Part shown: in pieces, positions 34,537 through 42,706 of the stretch | Numbering within the stretch: the first letter of the stretch is position 1 | Layout of the letters: each line of letters starts with the position of its first letter | Source: an uncultured Bacilli bacterium | GTDB lineage: Bacteria > Bacillota_I > Bacilli_A > RF39 > UBA660 | Direction: 5' to 3' | NCBI GenBank assembly: GCA_934096945.1 | Contig: CAKOND010000010.1 | Location: 1-49,587 of the forward strand | DNA: 49,587 nt | Program-made: the position numbers and the translations under genes | Notes under the pieces: generated by a model | Databases searched by the model: none | Seen by the model: only the letters and a program-made list of their open reading frames with translations | Told to the model about the DNA's origin: nothing

Positions 34537-35498
34537 CCTTCTTCAAGCATTGTTGTAATAAATAATCCATAACCTGTTGTAGGATTGTCAATTATAACAT
34601 GGGTTACAGCACCAATAATTTTATTATTTTGAATTATTGGTGAACCACTCATACCTTGTACAACTCCACCAGTTTCATCAAGTAATTTTTTATCAGTAAT
34701 TTTAAACGATATATTTTTAACTTTGGCAGTTTCATCTACTTTTGTAATTTCAATATCATAATATTCTACATTTTCTTTACTTAAAACTGTGACAATCTTA
34801 GCACTTCCTACTTTGATTTCTTCTTTCTGGGCTACTTCTAAAGCATCCTTATTTGGTAGTACTTCATTATAGATACCATATATTCCAACATTAGTGTTTT
34901 TATTTATTATGCCATACTTAGTATTATAATAGAATTTAGCATTTTTACTTCCAGCATAACCAACTCTACTTTTATCAATACCTGTAATATAATTTCTAAA
35001 TATTGTACCAGTTTTAATTTCTACGATACTATTTGTATTACTTTCGATAATTTCATGCCCTAAAGCCCCGAAGATTCTTGTTTCAGGATCTATATATGAT
35101 AATGTACCTGTTCCCGTAATACTATCTTTTACATATAAACCAGTTTTGTAAACATCACCATCTTTTATAAGTTCTAGTTTACTTGTTTTTTCTTTTCCAT
35201 TTCTTTTTACTATGATACTTATTTCTTTTTTATCAATGTTTTCTTCAACTCTCTTGGTAAGCTCATCGATAGTATTTACATATTCATCATTTACTTTAAT
35301 GATATAATCTCCGGCTTTAATTGAAGGATTTCCCTTGTTGTATTTACCATTTACCTCATAGAAACCTATGACCATAACCCCTTCACTAAATACTTCAATT
35401 CCTAAAGTTTCCCCCCCGGGGATAATGTAGTTTGAATATGCAAATACATTAATTGGTAATAATAACCAACTTATTAATAATAATTTTAACTTTTTCAA
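34527..35498 (-). CDS. spoIVB: SpoIVB peptidase (S55), sporulation signalling protease
   Basis: Secreted by the forespore; its cleavage of SpoIVFA triggers pro-sigma-K processing. The best start is TTG at 35498, 7 bases behind AGGTGA, giving 323 aa with a signal/anchor (KLKLLLISWLLLPINVFA). An ATG further upstream would place 33 odd residues in front and overlap the promoter region of the next gene. PDZ domain (about 45-115; IPGGETLGIEVFSEGV, VKVNDEYVNTIDEL) then the S55 domain with GALGHEI (catalytic His) and GMSGSPIIQNNKIIGAVTHV (catalytic Ser). Shorter than the Bacillus protein (about 425 aa) but complete. Confidence 0.93.
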   Translation of the reverse strand: MKKLKLLLISWLLLPINVFAYSNYIIPGGETLGIEVFSEGVMVIGFYEVNGKYNKGNPSIKAGDYIIKVNDEYVNTIDELTKRVEENIDKKEISIIVKRNGKEKTSKLELIKDGDVYKTGLYVKDSITGTGTLSYIDPETRIFGALGHEIIESNTNSIVEIKTGTIFRNYITGIDKSRVGYAGSKNAKFYYNTKYGIINKNTNVGIYGIYNEVLPNKDALEVAQKEEIKVGSAKIVTVLSKENVEYYDIEITKVDETAKVKNISFKITDKKLLDETGGVVQGMSGSPIIQNNKIIGAVTHVIIDNPTTGYGLFITTMLEEGEK

Positions 35499-35556
35499 TA
35501 TAATCACCTGTCTAAATATAGTATGGGTAAGTATTAGAAAATTAAAAAACCAATTA

Positions 35557-35585
35557 TTGACAAAAGACTCAATTTGTGTTAAAGT
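35557..35585 (+). promoter_or_regulatory. Sigma-A promoter of fic-like gene
   Basis: TTGACA (35557-35562), 17-base spacer, TAAAGT (35580-35585), followed by GAGGGA and the ATG at 35611. Confidence 0.85.
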
Positions 35586-35610
35586 AATGCTTAACAAATG
35601 AGGGATTTAT

Positions 35611-36531
35611 ATGGGTTATACTGAAGAAGAACTAGCTAAAATGGATATAACTGATTTTGAAGAAGCTCGAAGCAAAATCGTTAGTTTATCTATATTTGAT
35701 AATGTCCATGATATATGTTTAGATGATAGTCTTAAAAGAAATATTGACTTTACTAAAGAAATATATTTAGAGTATTTAGATGATTTAAAAGCTTTTAAAG
35801 AGACAATGAGACTTCAAATTCTTAAAAGTCTTATGAATATTGAAATTGTTGATAATCATTCTTTGGAAAGAGAAAATCCTAATTTATTAATGAGTTATAA
35901 TGAAACACATCATTCTACAGCAATTAAATATTTAATTAAGAAGTTATTAAATGAAAAACAAGATATTAATAGTGATATAATAAGAAAGACACATGAAATA
36001 CTCATGCGTGGTACTACAAATTCTAATTCTATTAATCTTGGTTTTAGAAAAAGCAATATTTCTTTTGTTTGCCATATGAAAAATGGTGAGAGAATTATTA
36101 CTTTTTTCCCTATTTCATGCCGAGAAATAAATGAGGCGATGAATCTTTTTAATGCCTATTTTAATGAAAATGCATCTTGTGAAGAAGATCTTTTCGTAAG
36201 GCCTTTTATCGTTCATGGATTACTTGCTGCTTTACAGGTTTTCGAAGATGGCAATACTAGATTATCTAGAACAATGCAACATATTAAATTATTTGAATTA
36301 ACGAATGAATTACTTGGAAAAAATGGATATAGTTTTGAACTACCCACAATATATACTTCAAAAAATTATATGCCTTTTAGAAGTGAGTATAGAAGTTTGA
36401 TAAGAAAGATAGCATTAAATCCAGATAATGATACTTGGAATGAATGGATTAACTTTAATTTAAGCAGACTTCAAGAAAGAATATTTGCAAATGATTATAT
36501 TGTTACTTCCTTAATTAGAAAAAAACACTGA
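35611..36531 (+). CDS. Fic-domain protein with altered active site
   Basis: 306 aa. Fic proteins transfer AMP or other phosphate groups using an HPFxxGNGRxxR motif. Here the motif region (residues 202-220) reads HGLLAALQVFEDGNTRLSR: the catalytic His is Gln209, Pro is Val210, and the second Gly of GNG is Thr216; the anion-binding GN and both Arg residues remain. The N-terminal helical part (GTTNSNSINLGFRKSNISFV, near 135-152) fits the Fic family entry loop. Own promoter and terminator, monocistronic. AMP transfer by the standard mechanism is unlikely; it may have another activity or be regulatory. Confidence 0.82.
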   Translation: MGYTEEELAKMDITDFEEARSKIVSLSIFDNVHDICLDDSLKRNIDFTKEIYLEYLDDLKAFKETMRLQILKSLMNIEIVDNHSLERENPNLLMSYNETHHSTAIKYLIKKLLNEKQDINSDIIRKTHEILMRGTTNSNSINLGFRKSNISFVCHMKNGERIITFFPISCREINEAMNLFNAYFNENASCEEDLFVRPFIVHGLLAALQVFEDGNTRLSRTMQHIKLFELTNELLGKNGYSFELPTIYTSKNYMPFRSEYRSLIRKIALNPDNDTWNEWINFNLSRLQERIFANDYIVTSLIRKKH

Positions 36532-36542
36532 TTTGTGTTTTT
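36521..36542 (+). terminator. Terminator of fic-like gene
   Basis: An 8-bp stem AAAAACAC/GTGTTTTT around the stop codon, continuing into a long T-run on the plus strand. Confidence 0.85.
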
Positions 36543-36553
36543 TTTATTTTTAG

Positions 36554-36827
36554 AAAGGAGGTGATGCCTTATGAATAACATAAAACTTCACATATAAAGT
36601 AATTTACTTCATACATTCATATACTATCATAAATTAGCAATTAATGCAAGCATGTTGCTATGATTTATTTATAAGTAACAAAAAAGCTTATTTGAAATAT
36701 ATCATTCAAATAAGCCCAGAGTTTTACTGGTAATACCTAAAATAAAAAGGCATTACCGGAAAGGAGGTGATAACACAACTATATCACCAAAAACGGCACT
36801 AACCGTTATACGAAGTTTTTCTTCGTA
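36554..36827. other. Structured intergenic region with two perfect Shine-Dalgarno sequences
   Basis: This gene-free gap holds AAAGGAGGTGAT at 36554-36565, followed by an 8-codon ORF (36571-36597). A second AAAGGAGGTGAT at 36760-36771 has no ATG behind it and its GGTGATA can pair with TATCACC downstream. Hairpins: 11 bp at 36686-36715; GGTAATACCT/AGGCATTACC at about 36729-36758; AACGG/CCGTT at 36792-36807; TACGAAG/CTTCGTA at 36809-36827. It could be a decayed small-toxin locus, a regulatory RNA, or leftovers of a mobile element. Confidence 0.45.
36686..36715 (-). terminator. Terminator downstream of kinase operon
   Basis: Perfect 11-bp stem GCTTATTTGAA/TTCAAATAAGC; TTTTTTG follows on the minus strand. 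It lies 157 bases past the Hpt-receiver stop, the first strong terminator in that direction. Confidence 0.75.
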
Positions 36828-36871
36828 CAATTTAATATTAGCATAAAACTCTTGATTTAGCAAGCGCTCTA

Positions 36872-37654
36872 TTACAATTTGCTATTTATAGTTTTTTCTA
36901 ATATCCTTTTGACATCTCTTTCATTAAATGGTTTAAGTAATATATCAATGATTGGATACTTAAATGCTTTATCAATTGATTCTTTATCATCCACACCGGT
37001 TATTATAGATATGGGAATATTTTTAAATAAATCTTTATTTTTATAGTAATCTAATACTTCAAAGCCATTAACATTAGGCATATTTAAATCAAGAAGAACA
37101 GCTTTGATGTTTTGTCTTTTTTCTTCATCTTCCAAAATATCGATAGCTTCCTTGCCATCTGTTGCACTTATTACTTCAAATGAATCATCTAGAATTTTTA
37201 AAATAAAGTTTCTTATTAAATTTGAATCATCTACTACTAAAATGGCTTTGTCATGAGTTTGTTTTTGTTCTTTGTATTGATTTTCATCAACTACACCAAC
37301 ACCCATATATTTTTTTACTAAGTTTACTACTCTATTTGCTTCTTTCATTAATTCATCAAAATGTTCTGTAACATAATACATGTCGTTTGCTTTGCTTTTT
37401 AGTTCATGGTCATAAGCAAGTTCACCTAAAGCTTCAAAGCCAAAGTAACGAGCATCACTTTTTAGTGAATGAACAAGTATTGCATAATTTGCCATATCTC
37501 CGATTTCTTTACAAGATTTTATTTTATTTAGTTTTCCAGGAACTTCTTGCAAAAAAGTTTCGAGTGTAGCATTATAGGTCTCCATATCTCCGAATAATTC
37601 TAAAGCTTTTTTTACATTTGCACCATTTTCAATTAAAATATTTACATCTTTCAT
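36872..37654 (-). CDS. Hpt-receiver phosphorelay protein
   Basis: 260 aa from the ATG at 37654 (AAGGAG site; an in-frame GTG at 37663 is less likely). The N-terminal Hpt domain carries the phospho-accepting His in ILVHSLKSDARYFG. The C-terminal receiver has the acidic pair VVDDSN, phospho-Asp LLDLNMP, Thr in SIITG and Lys in LLKPF. No output domain, so it relays phosphate or acts by protein contacts. It is the last gene after the hybrid kinase at 37660, which it nearly overlaps, and is the obvious acceptor for the kinase receiver domain(s). The final DNA- or enzyme-level output is not in the window. Confidence 0.9.
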   Translation of the reverse strand: MKDVNILIENGANVKKALELFGDMETYNATLETFLQEVPGKLNKIKSCKEIGDMANYAILVHSLKSDARYFGFEALGELAYDHELKSKANDMYYVTEHFDELMKEANRVVNLVKKYMGVGVVDENQYKEQKQTHDKAILVVDDSNLIRNFILKILDDSFEVISATDGKEAIDILEDEEKRQNIKAVLLDLNMPNVNGFEVLDYYKNKDLFKNIPISIITGVDDKESIDKAFKYPIIDILLKPFNERDVKRILEKTINSKL

Positions 37655-37659
37655 TTTTA

Positions 37660-39483
37660 TCACTCCTTATTTAAATATTCATTTATTACTCTATTTAATT
37701 CATCTTTATTTATTGGTTTAGCTAAATAATCATTAAATCCATCAGATAAGTACTTTTCTCTCATACCTGTTAAAGCATTAGCTGTAAGTGCTATAGTTGG
37801 TATATTAAAATCAGGTATTTCTTCTTTTATTTTATGAAGTGTTTCTACTCCACTCATTTTTGGCATCATATCATCCATTAATATTAAATCATATTTTTTA
37901 CCATTTTTCAAGTTGTCTATGCAATTAAATCCACTTTCAACACACTCAGAGTTTATTCCATATGTACTTAGTAATCTTTCTGCGACTTTTAAATTTATTT
38001 TATTATCATCTACTACTAAAACTAATTTATTATTTACTTTTATGTCATCATTTTTAACAACTGGAGCATCAACTTTTATAGTTGGATTTTTAACAATTCT
38101 TTGGTCTATTGACACTGTAAACTTAGAACCCTTTCCAAATACACTTTGCACAACTATTTTCCCATGCATTAAATCTACTAACTTTTTAGTTATTGCAAGT
38201 CCTAAACCAGTACCTTCAATTGTAATATTATCTTTTAAATCTAATCTTTCAAATTTATTAAATAACTTACTTAAGTTTTCTTGTTTTATGCCAATTCCAG
38301 TATCTTCCACGGAAATAATTAGTCTACATATATTATTTTTAACAACTGAATTAATACTAAAAGTTATACTTCCTTCTTTGGTATATTTAACAGCATTAGT
38401 TAAAATATTTACACAAATTTGTTTTAATCTTGATGCATCACCATATAAAACACGAGGAATAGTACCATCTATTTTTGTAATAAGTTCAATAGGTTTATCT
38501 CCAAGTCTACCTTTTGTTAATGCAATAAGTTCTGTTGTAACTTTATTAAAGTCATATTCAGTATTAACTATTTCTAATTTACCAGCTTCAATCTTCGATA
38601 TATCCAAAATACCATTAACAATCTCGAGTAGATTATCACTAGCCATAACAATATCATTTACTTCATCTTTAGCACTATCTGGTAAGTTTTTATCATCGAG
38701 CAACATATTACTAAAGCCCACGATTGCATTAAGCGGGGTTCTTATTTCATGCGACATACTTGATAAAAATTCTGTTTTAGCAGTATTTGCTTTTTCTGCA
38801 GCAATCTTTGCTTCATTTAACTGGGCAATCATTTTAACATCTGGGTTATCAATTGTAAAATACATAATGTAGTTAACAAAGCAAACCACTATTGAAACCC
38901 AAATTAAATATGGATTTATATTAACTACTACTAAAACTCCAATTAATAATAAAAGCATTACGAATACAAAGAAATATCTTTTATCAACTTTTTTAAGATT
39001 AAATAAAACTATTAATAAAGTCATAATGAGATAAACTCCGCACAATATTTCAGCCATCAAAACTGCAGAACCATCGGCTGTATATGCGTTTCCAGATTTG
39101 ATTACATCAACTTTACCAAATAACATAAATATAAAAATTATTAAATCTGTAACTAAAAATGGAATAGAAAATTTTTTATATTTTTCTCTAAATATTGGAA
39201 GGGTTATTATTGCAATGTAAGAAAATATACAATTACAAATTAATATCAGCATCACAAAATCTATTTTATTTAAAATTGTAATTATAAAATCTAAGTAACC
39301 TGGAGTATAAAAGAAGGCAATAGATTGGAGTATTGTCACAATTAAACTATCTACAAAACTACAGATAATCATGCATGAATACATTTTATTTTCTAATAAA
39401 TCAACTCTTTCTTTAGAGAAATAAACATAACACATTAAGCCAGAAAAAAATAGTGAACATACTGGCAATAATATACCTTCCAT
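37660..39483 (-). CDS. Membrane hybrid histidine kinase 1
   Basis: 607 aa. The N-terminal half (about 1-215) has about seven membrane helices with no recognised extracellular sensor. Then HisKA (FLSSMSHEIRTPLNAIVGFSNML), HATPase_c with N box (NILTNAVKYT), G1 (VEDTGIGI) and G2 (GTGLGLAI), and a C-terminal receiver (LVVDDN, LMDDMMP, LTANA, AKPI). Autophosphorylation followed by transfer to its own receiver and then the Hpt domain of the next gene is the likely route. The kinase core reads as identical to that of 40803-42632, including a 446-bp DNA stretch. AGGTGG site. It follows the acyltransferase gene. Confidence 0.92.
   Translation of the reverse strand: MEGILLPVCSLFFSGLMCYVYFSKERVDLLENKMYSCMIICSFVDSLIVTILQSIAFFYTPGYLDFIITILNKIDFVMLILICNCIFSYIAIITLPIFREKYKKFSIPFLVTDLIIFIFMLFGKVDVIKSGNAYTADGSAVLMAEILCGVYLIMTLLIVLFNLKKVDKRYFFVFVMLLLLIGVLVVVNINPYLIWVSIVVCFVNYIMYFTIDNPDVKMIAQLNEAKIAAEKANTAKTEFLSSMSHEIRTPLNAIVGFSNMLLDDKNLPDSAKDEVNDIVMASDNLLEIVNGILDISKIEAGKLEIVNTEYDFNKVTTELIALTKGRLGDKPIELITKIDGTIPRVLYGDASRLKQICVNILTNAVKYTKEGSITFSINSVVKNNICRLIISVEDTGIGIKQENLSKLFNKFERLDLKDNITIEGTGLGLAITKKLVDLMHGKIVVQSVFGKGSKFTVSIDQRIVKNPTIKVDAPVVKNDDIKVNNKLVLVVDDNKINLKVAERLLSTYGINSECVESGFNCIDNLKNGKKYDLILMDDMMPKMSGVETLHKIKEEIPDFNIPTIALTANALTGMREKYLSDGFNDYLAKPINKDELNRVINEYLNKE
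38165..38610 (-). repeat. Direct repeat, copy 1 (kinase core)
   Basis: By reading, identical base for base with 41308-41753 (offset 3143). It covers part of HisKA and most of the ATPase domain. Divergence rises on both sides, and the N-terminal membrane parts are unrelated in sequence, suggesting recent gene conversion. Confidence 0.85.
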
Positions 39484-39537
39484 ACTTTACCACCTATTAT
39501 GATTATATCACTATTTTTTTCTTTATAAAAGCTTTTT

Positions 39538-40653
39538 TTAAAATCTTCTTTGAAGATCTTCTCTTTTTCTTTGTCTAACTAATTTTTGAGCATATATTAC
39601 ATCATTTACATTTCTTGCGGTAATATTGTCGATTTCTGCAATGCTTTCAAACACGTCTTCAGGCCTTACTTTGTCTTTTGGTCTAAAATCAGATGTTCTT
39701 TCAATACTTGAATCATAATAATCCATTGTACTTAAATTATGGACTAATTTTTCTTCAAGAGCATTTATTGGATTGGAATATTGACCAATAAGTTCTTCTC
39801 TTGTTATATGACCATATCTTTCAATCATTAAATATAACCATGTTGCCATAACATCACGTAAATATTCTAAAGCAGCTTTTTCACTTAAATCATCAATTTT
39901 TATTGGTTCATCAACCACTGTGTGAATTATATCGTCTTTAGTTGGATGAATTTTACTTTTTATATTCTTTGGTCCCTTATCTCTCAAGTAATGGACTATA
40001 GGGACTATATTAGCACCGGTTTCTTTAGCCACTCTATAAATACCTGGCCATAAATCTAAAACTAATTCATTGGCACTTTTATTTAAAATGCCTTCTGGAT
40101 ATAATATTAAATCGACTCCATGATTTAGTACATTAACACAATTATCTATACACATATTTCTACTTACTTCAGACTTACGATTAAACATAGTTACTCCATT
40201 TAACCAAGCAGTTATACCATCAAAAGAATTATAAAATTGAGGTAAACTAGCGAATAAAAAATAAGCATTTCTTTGGCAAGCTAGAACAGATGCCAGTGGA
40301 TCATCCTTAAAACCATGGTTAGGCATCCAAATGACTGGTTTATCTAGTAACGTAATTGGTTTGTCTGGTGTTGTATCATTTGAATTTTTCAAAGTATTTC
40401 TATTTTCAAATACTTGAGTATTTTGAAGAAATGATGGACCAATTTTCTTTATAAATAAATTTACTTTTTTTCTTAAAGCTATTTCTTCTTCACTTAATAA
40501 GTCACTATTTAATAAATAGCCAAACTTCTTAACCATATAATTGTACATAATTGAAGCTTTTTTATTATCTCCGATTAGATCAAGTTCTGAAGTAATTAAT
40601 CCTTCTTGTAATAACAAATCTATAGTGACGTTGTCATTTTTAGTTAACTTCAT
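39538..40653 (-). CDS. PlsC-like phospholipid acyltransferase
   Basis: 371 aa of the 1-acyl-glycerol-3-phosphate acyltransferase superfamily. Motif I is NHGFKDDP (NHx4D) in MPNHGFKDDPLA and motif III is YPEG in LILYPEGILNKS; NGVTMFNRKS may be motif II (FxxR). The N-terminus (about 1-100) is helical and Lys-rich without clear membrane spans, and the C-terminal 120 residues are extra and charged. It lies between the two hybrid kinases, 54 bases upstream of kinase 1, and is driven by a promoter whose 83-bp leader is duplicated in front of the acyl ligase gene. Probably acylates a lipid or glycolipid with acyl groups activated by that ligase. Confidence 0.87.
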   Translation of the reverse strand: MKLTKNDNVTIDLLLQEGLITSELDLIGDNKKASIMYNYMVKKFGYLLNSDLLSEEEIALRKKVNLFIKKIGPSFLQNTQVFENRNTLKNSNDTTPDKPITLLDKPVIWMPNHGFKDDPLASVLACQRNAYFLFASLPQFYNSFDGITAWLNGVTMFNRKSEVSRNMCIDNCVNVLNHGVDLILYPEGILNKSANELVLDLWPGIYRVAKETGANIVPIVHYLRDKGPKNIKSKIHPTKDDIIHTVVDEPIKIDDLSEKAALEYLRDVMATWLYLMIERYGHITREELIGQYSNPINALEEKLVHNLSTMDYYDSSIERTSDFRPKDKVRPEDVFESIAEIDNITARNVNDVIYAQKLVRQRKREDLQRRF

Positions 40654-40660
40654 AATATTT

Positions 40661-40743
40661 TCTCCCCTTTAAACAACGTAATTATACCATTATTTTCCTA
40701 TAAAGTATACAATTTGGGTGACTTTTAGTATCATATTTGATAC
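40661..40743 (-). promoter_or_regulatory. Duplicated promoter leader, copy 1, with palindromic operator
   Basis: 83 bp matching 44527-44609 at 78 positions. It contains a minus-strand TATAAT (40686-40681) and, at 40728-40743, the palindrome GTATCA-TATT-TGATAC. The remains of the divergent promoter are degraded here (GTGACT and TACAGC instead of TTGACT and TACAAT), and no divergent gene follows. Confidence 0.8.
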
Positions 40744-40772
40744 AGCAATTAAGTTTTAACGTTATTTTTATT

Positions 40773-40791
40773 AAAAAAAAGAATAATTCTT
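40773..40791 (-). terminator. Possible terminator after kinase 2
   Basis: AAGAA-TAA-TTCTT, with a run of eight T on the minus strand, 12 bases past the kinase 2 stop. The stem is short and AT-only. Confidence 0.5.
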
Positions 40792-40802
40792 CTTTTTTTG
40801 TA

Positions 40803-42632
40803 TTATTCTTTGTTTAAATATTCATTTATTATTCTATTTAATTCATCTTTATTTATTGGTTTAGCTAGGTAATCATTAAAACCATCAGATAAGTACTTTT
40901 CTCTCATACCTGTTAAGGCATTAGCTGTTAAAGCTATGACTGGTGTATTAAAGGTACTTATTTCTTTTTTTATTTTATGAAGTGTTTCTACTCCACTCAT
41001 TTTTGGCATCATATCATCCATTAATATTAAATCATATTTTTTACCATTTTTCAAGTTGTCTAGGCAATTAAATCCACTTTCAACACACTCAGAGTTTATT
41101 CCATATGTACTTAGCAATCTTTCTGCAACTTTTAAATTTATTTTGTTATCATCTACCACTAAAACTAGTTTATTTTTTACTTCAATCCTTTCATGAGGTG
41201 TATCAATCGATTCTACTTTTATAGTTGGATTTTTAACAATTCTTTGGTCTATTGACACTGTAAATTTAGAACCTTTTCCATAGACACTTTGAACTACTAT
41301 TTTTCCGTGCATTAAATCTACTAACTTTTTAGTTATTGCAAGTCCTAAACCAGTACCTTCAATTGTAATATTATCTTTTAAATCTAATCTTTCAAATTTA
41401 TTAAATAACTTACTTAAGTTTTCTTGTTTTATGCCAATTCCAGTATCTTCCACGGAAATAATTAGTCTACATATATTATTTTTAACAACTGAATTAATAC
41501 TAAAAGTTATACTTCCTTCTTTGGTATATTTAACAGCATTAGTTAAAATATTTACACAAATTTGTTTTAATCTTGATGCATCACCATATAAAACACGAGG
41601 AATAGTACCATCTATTTTTGTAATAAGTTCAATAGGTTTATCTCCAAGTCTACCTTTTGTTAATGCAATAAGTTCTGTTGTAACTTTATTAAAGTCATAT
41701 TCAGTATTAACTATTTCTAATTTACCAGCTTCAATCTTCGATATATCCAAAATGCCATTTACTATTTCAAGTAGATTATCACTAGCCATAACAATATCAT
41801 TTACTTCATCTTTAGCACTATCTGGTAAATTTTTATCATCAAGTAACATATTACTAAAGCCCACGATTGCATTAAGTGGTGTTCTAATTTCATGCGACAT
41901 ACTTGATAAAAATTCTGTTTTAGCTAAGTTTGCTTTTTCAGCAGCATCTTTGGCAACATTTAATTGATTAATTAATTTGATATCTGGATTTTCAATTGTA
42001 AAATACATTAAATAACAAATAAAAGTTTCAAGTGAAGTTATAAGTTGTAATCCAGGATATTTTTTTTGAATCATCATAGCAACAAAACCTAATAACATAA
42101 ATGCAAATATTGGGGTATATTTTTTTTGCCTCACGCTTTTTATATTTCTTAATAAATATAAAGACCAAATTAAAATACATAAAACAGAGTAAATATATAC
42201 ACAATTAACACTTGGGCCATATGAATAAATATATTTATTATCCATATGAAAATCTAATTTCAAAAATAATGCAAAACAAATAAATATTATACTGATTACT
42301 AAAATTCTATTAATATATTTTTGAAAAATTTCTTCTGTAACCTTTTTTTGACAACAAATAACCATAACATATAAAGTAAATAAAGCCATCCATGCAATTA
42401 AATATATTAAATACAGTCTAGTGACTAAAAAATTGATAAAGCTATTAGCACCAGCATATGTCATTGTTAAAAAGCATCCAATATGCAAAAGCAATCCTAC
42501 AAAACTAACTACAATAATTATTTTAAAAATTATATTTTCATAAGTATTTATTCTTTCTTTACTAAAAACTGTAATTAATAATAATAATCCAAAGAATAAA
42601 CATCCTATTGTCATCATCATTCCTGAAGTCAT
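40803..42632 (-). CDS. Membrane hybrid histidine kinase 2
   Basis: About 609 aa from the ATG at 42632, preceded by AGAGGTG; in-frame starts further upstream (up to 42689) lack a site. Layout is the same as kinase 1: about seven N-terminal membrane helices, HisKA, HATPase_c, receiver. The membrane half has a different sequence from kinase 1, so the input probably differs, while the catalytic core is identical in protein and partly in DNA. Residue differences return only near the linker to the receiver (VESIDTPHERIEVK). It follows the acyl ligase gene by 17-75 bases and has no Hpt partner of its own; it may feed the same Hpt protein at 36872. Confidence 0.92.
   Translation of the reverse strand: MTSGMMMTIGCLFFGLLLLITVFSKERINTYENIIFKIIIVVSFVGLLLHIGCFLTMTYAGANSFINFLVTRLYLIYLIAWMALFTLYVMVICCQKKVTEEIFQKYINRILVISIIFICFALFLKLDFHMDNKYIYSYGPSVNCVYIYSVLCILIWSLYLLRNIKSVRQKKYTPIFAFMLLGFVAMMIQKKYPGLQLITSLETFICYLMYFTIENPDIKLINQLNVAKDAAEKANLAKTEFLSSMSHEIRTPLNAIVGFSNMLLDDKNLPDSAKDEVNDIVMASDNLLEIVNGILDISKIEAGKLEIVNTEYDFNKVTTELIALTKGRLGDKPIELITKIDGTIPRVLYGDASRLKQICVNILTNAVKYTKEGSITFSINSVVKNNICRLIISVEDTGIGIKQENLSKLFNKFERLDLKDNITIEGTGLGLAITKKLVDLMHGKIVVQSVYGKGSKFTVSIDQRIVKNPTIKVESIDTPHERIEVKNKLVLVVDDNKINLKVAERLLSTYGINSECVESGFNCLDNLKNGKKYDLILMDDMMPKMSGVETLHKIKKEISTFNTPVIALTANALTGMREKYLSDGFNDYLAKPINKDELNRIINEYLNKE
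41308..41753 (-). repeat. Direct repeat, copy 2 (kinase core)
   Basis: Partner of 38165-38610. Recombination between the copies would delete the acyltransferase gene and fuse the two kinases. Confidence 0.85.
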
Positions 42633-42706
42633 TTTTACACCTCTACTCAACATAATAATTATATCATTTTTAAAACAATAATCAAACAAAAACGATAAAT
42701 TTTACA

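Noticed and set aside
35499..35597. Longer SpoIVB N-terminus
   Set aside because: The 33 extra residues have no ribosome site, while TTG at 35498 follows AGGTGA and starts a normal signal segment.
36571..36597. 8-codon ORF behind a perfect Shine-Dalgarno as a gene
   Set aside because: Too short to support as a protein gene; kept only as part of the structured region.
37913..38872. Long open frame (319 codons) on the plus strand opposite kinase 1, with a partner at 41431-41967
   Set aside because: It is antisense to conserved kinase motifs, has no ribosome site, and its product is a meaningless Ser/Leu-rich translation; codon bias of the minus-strand gene creates it.
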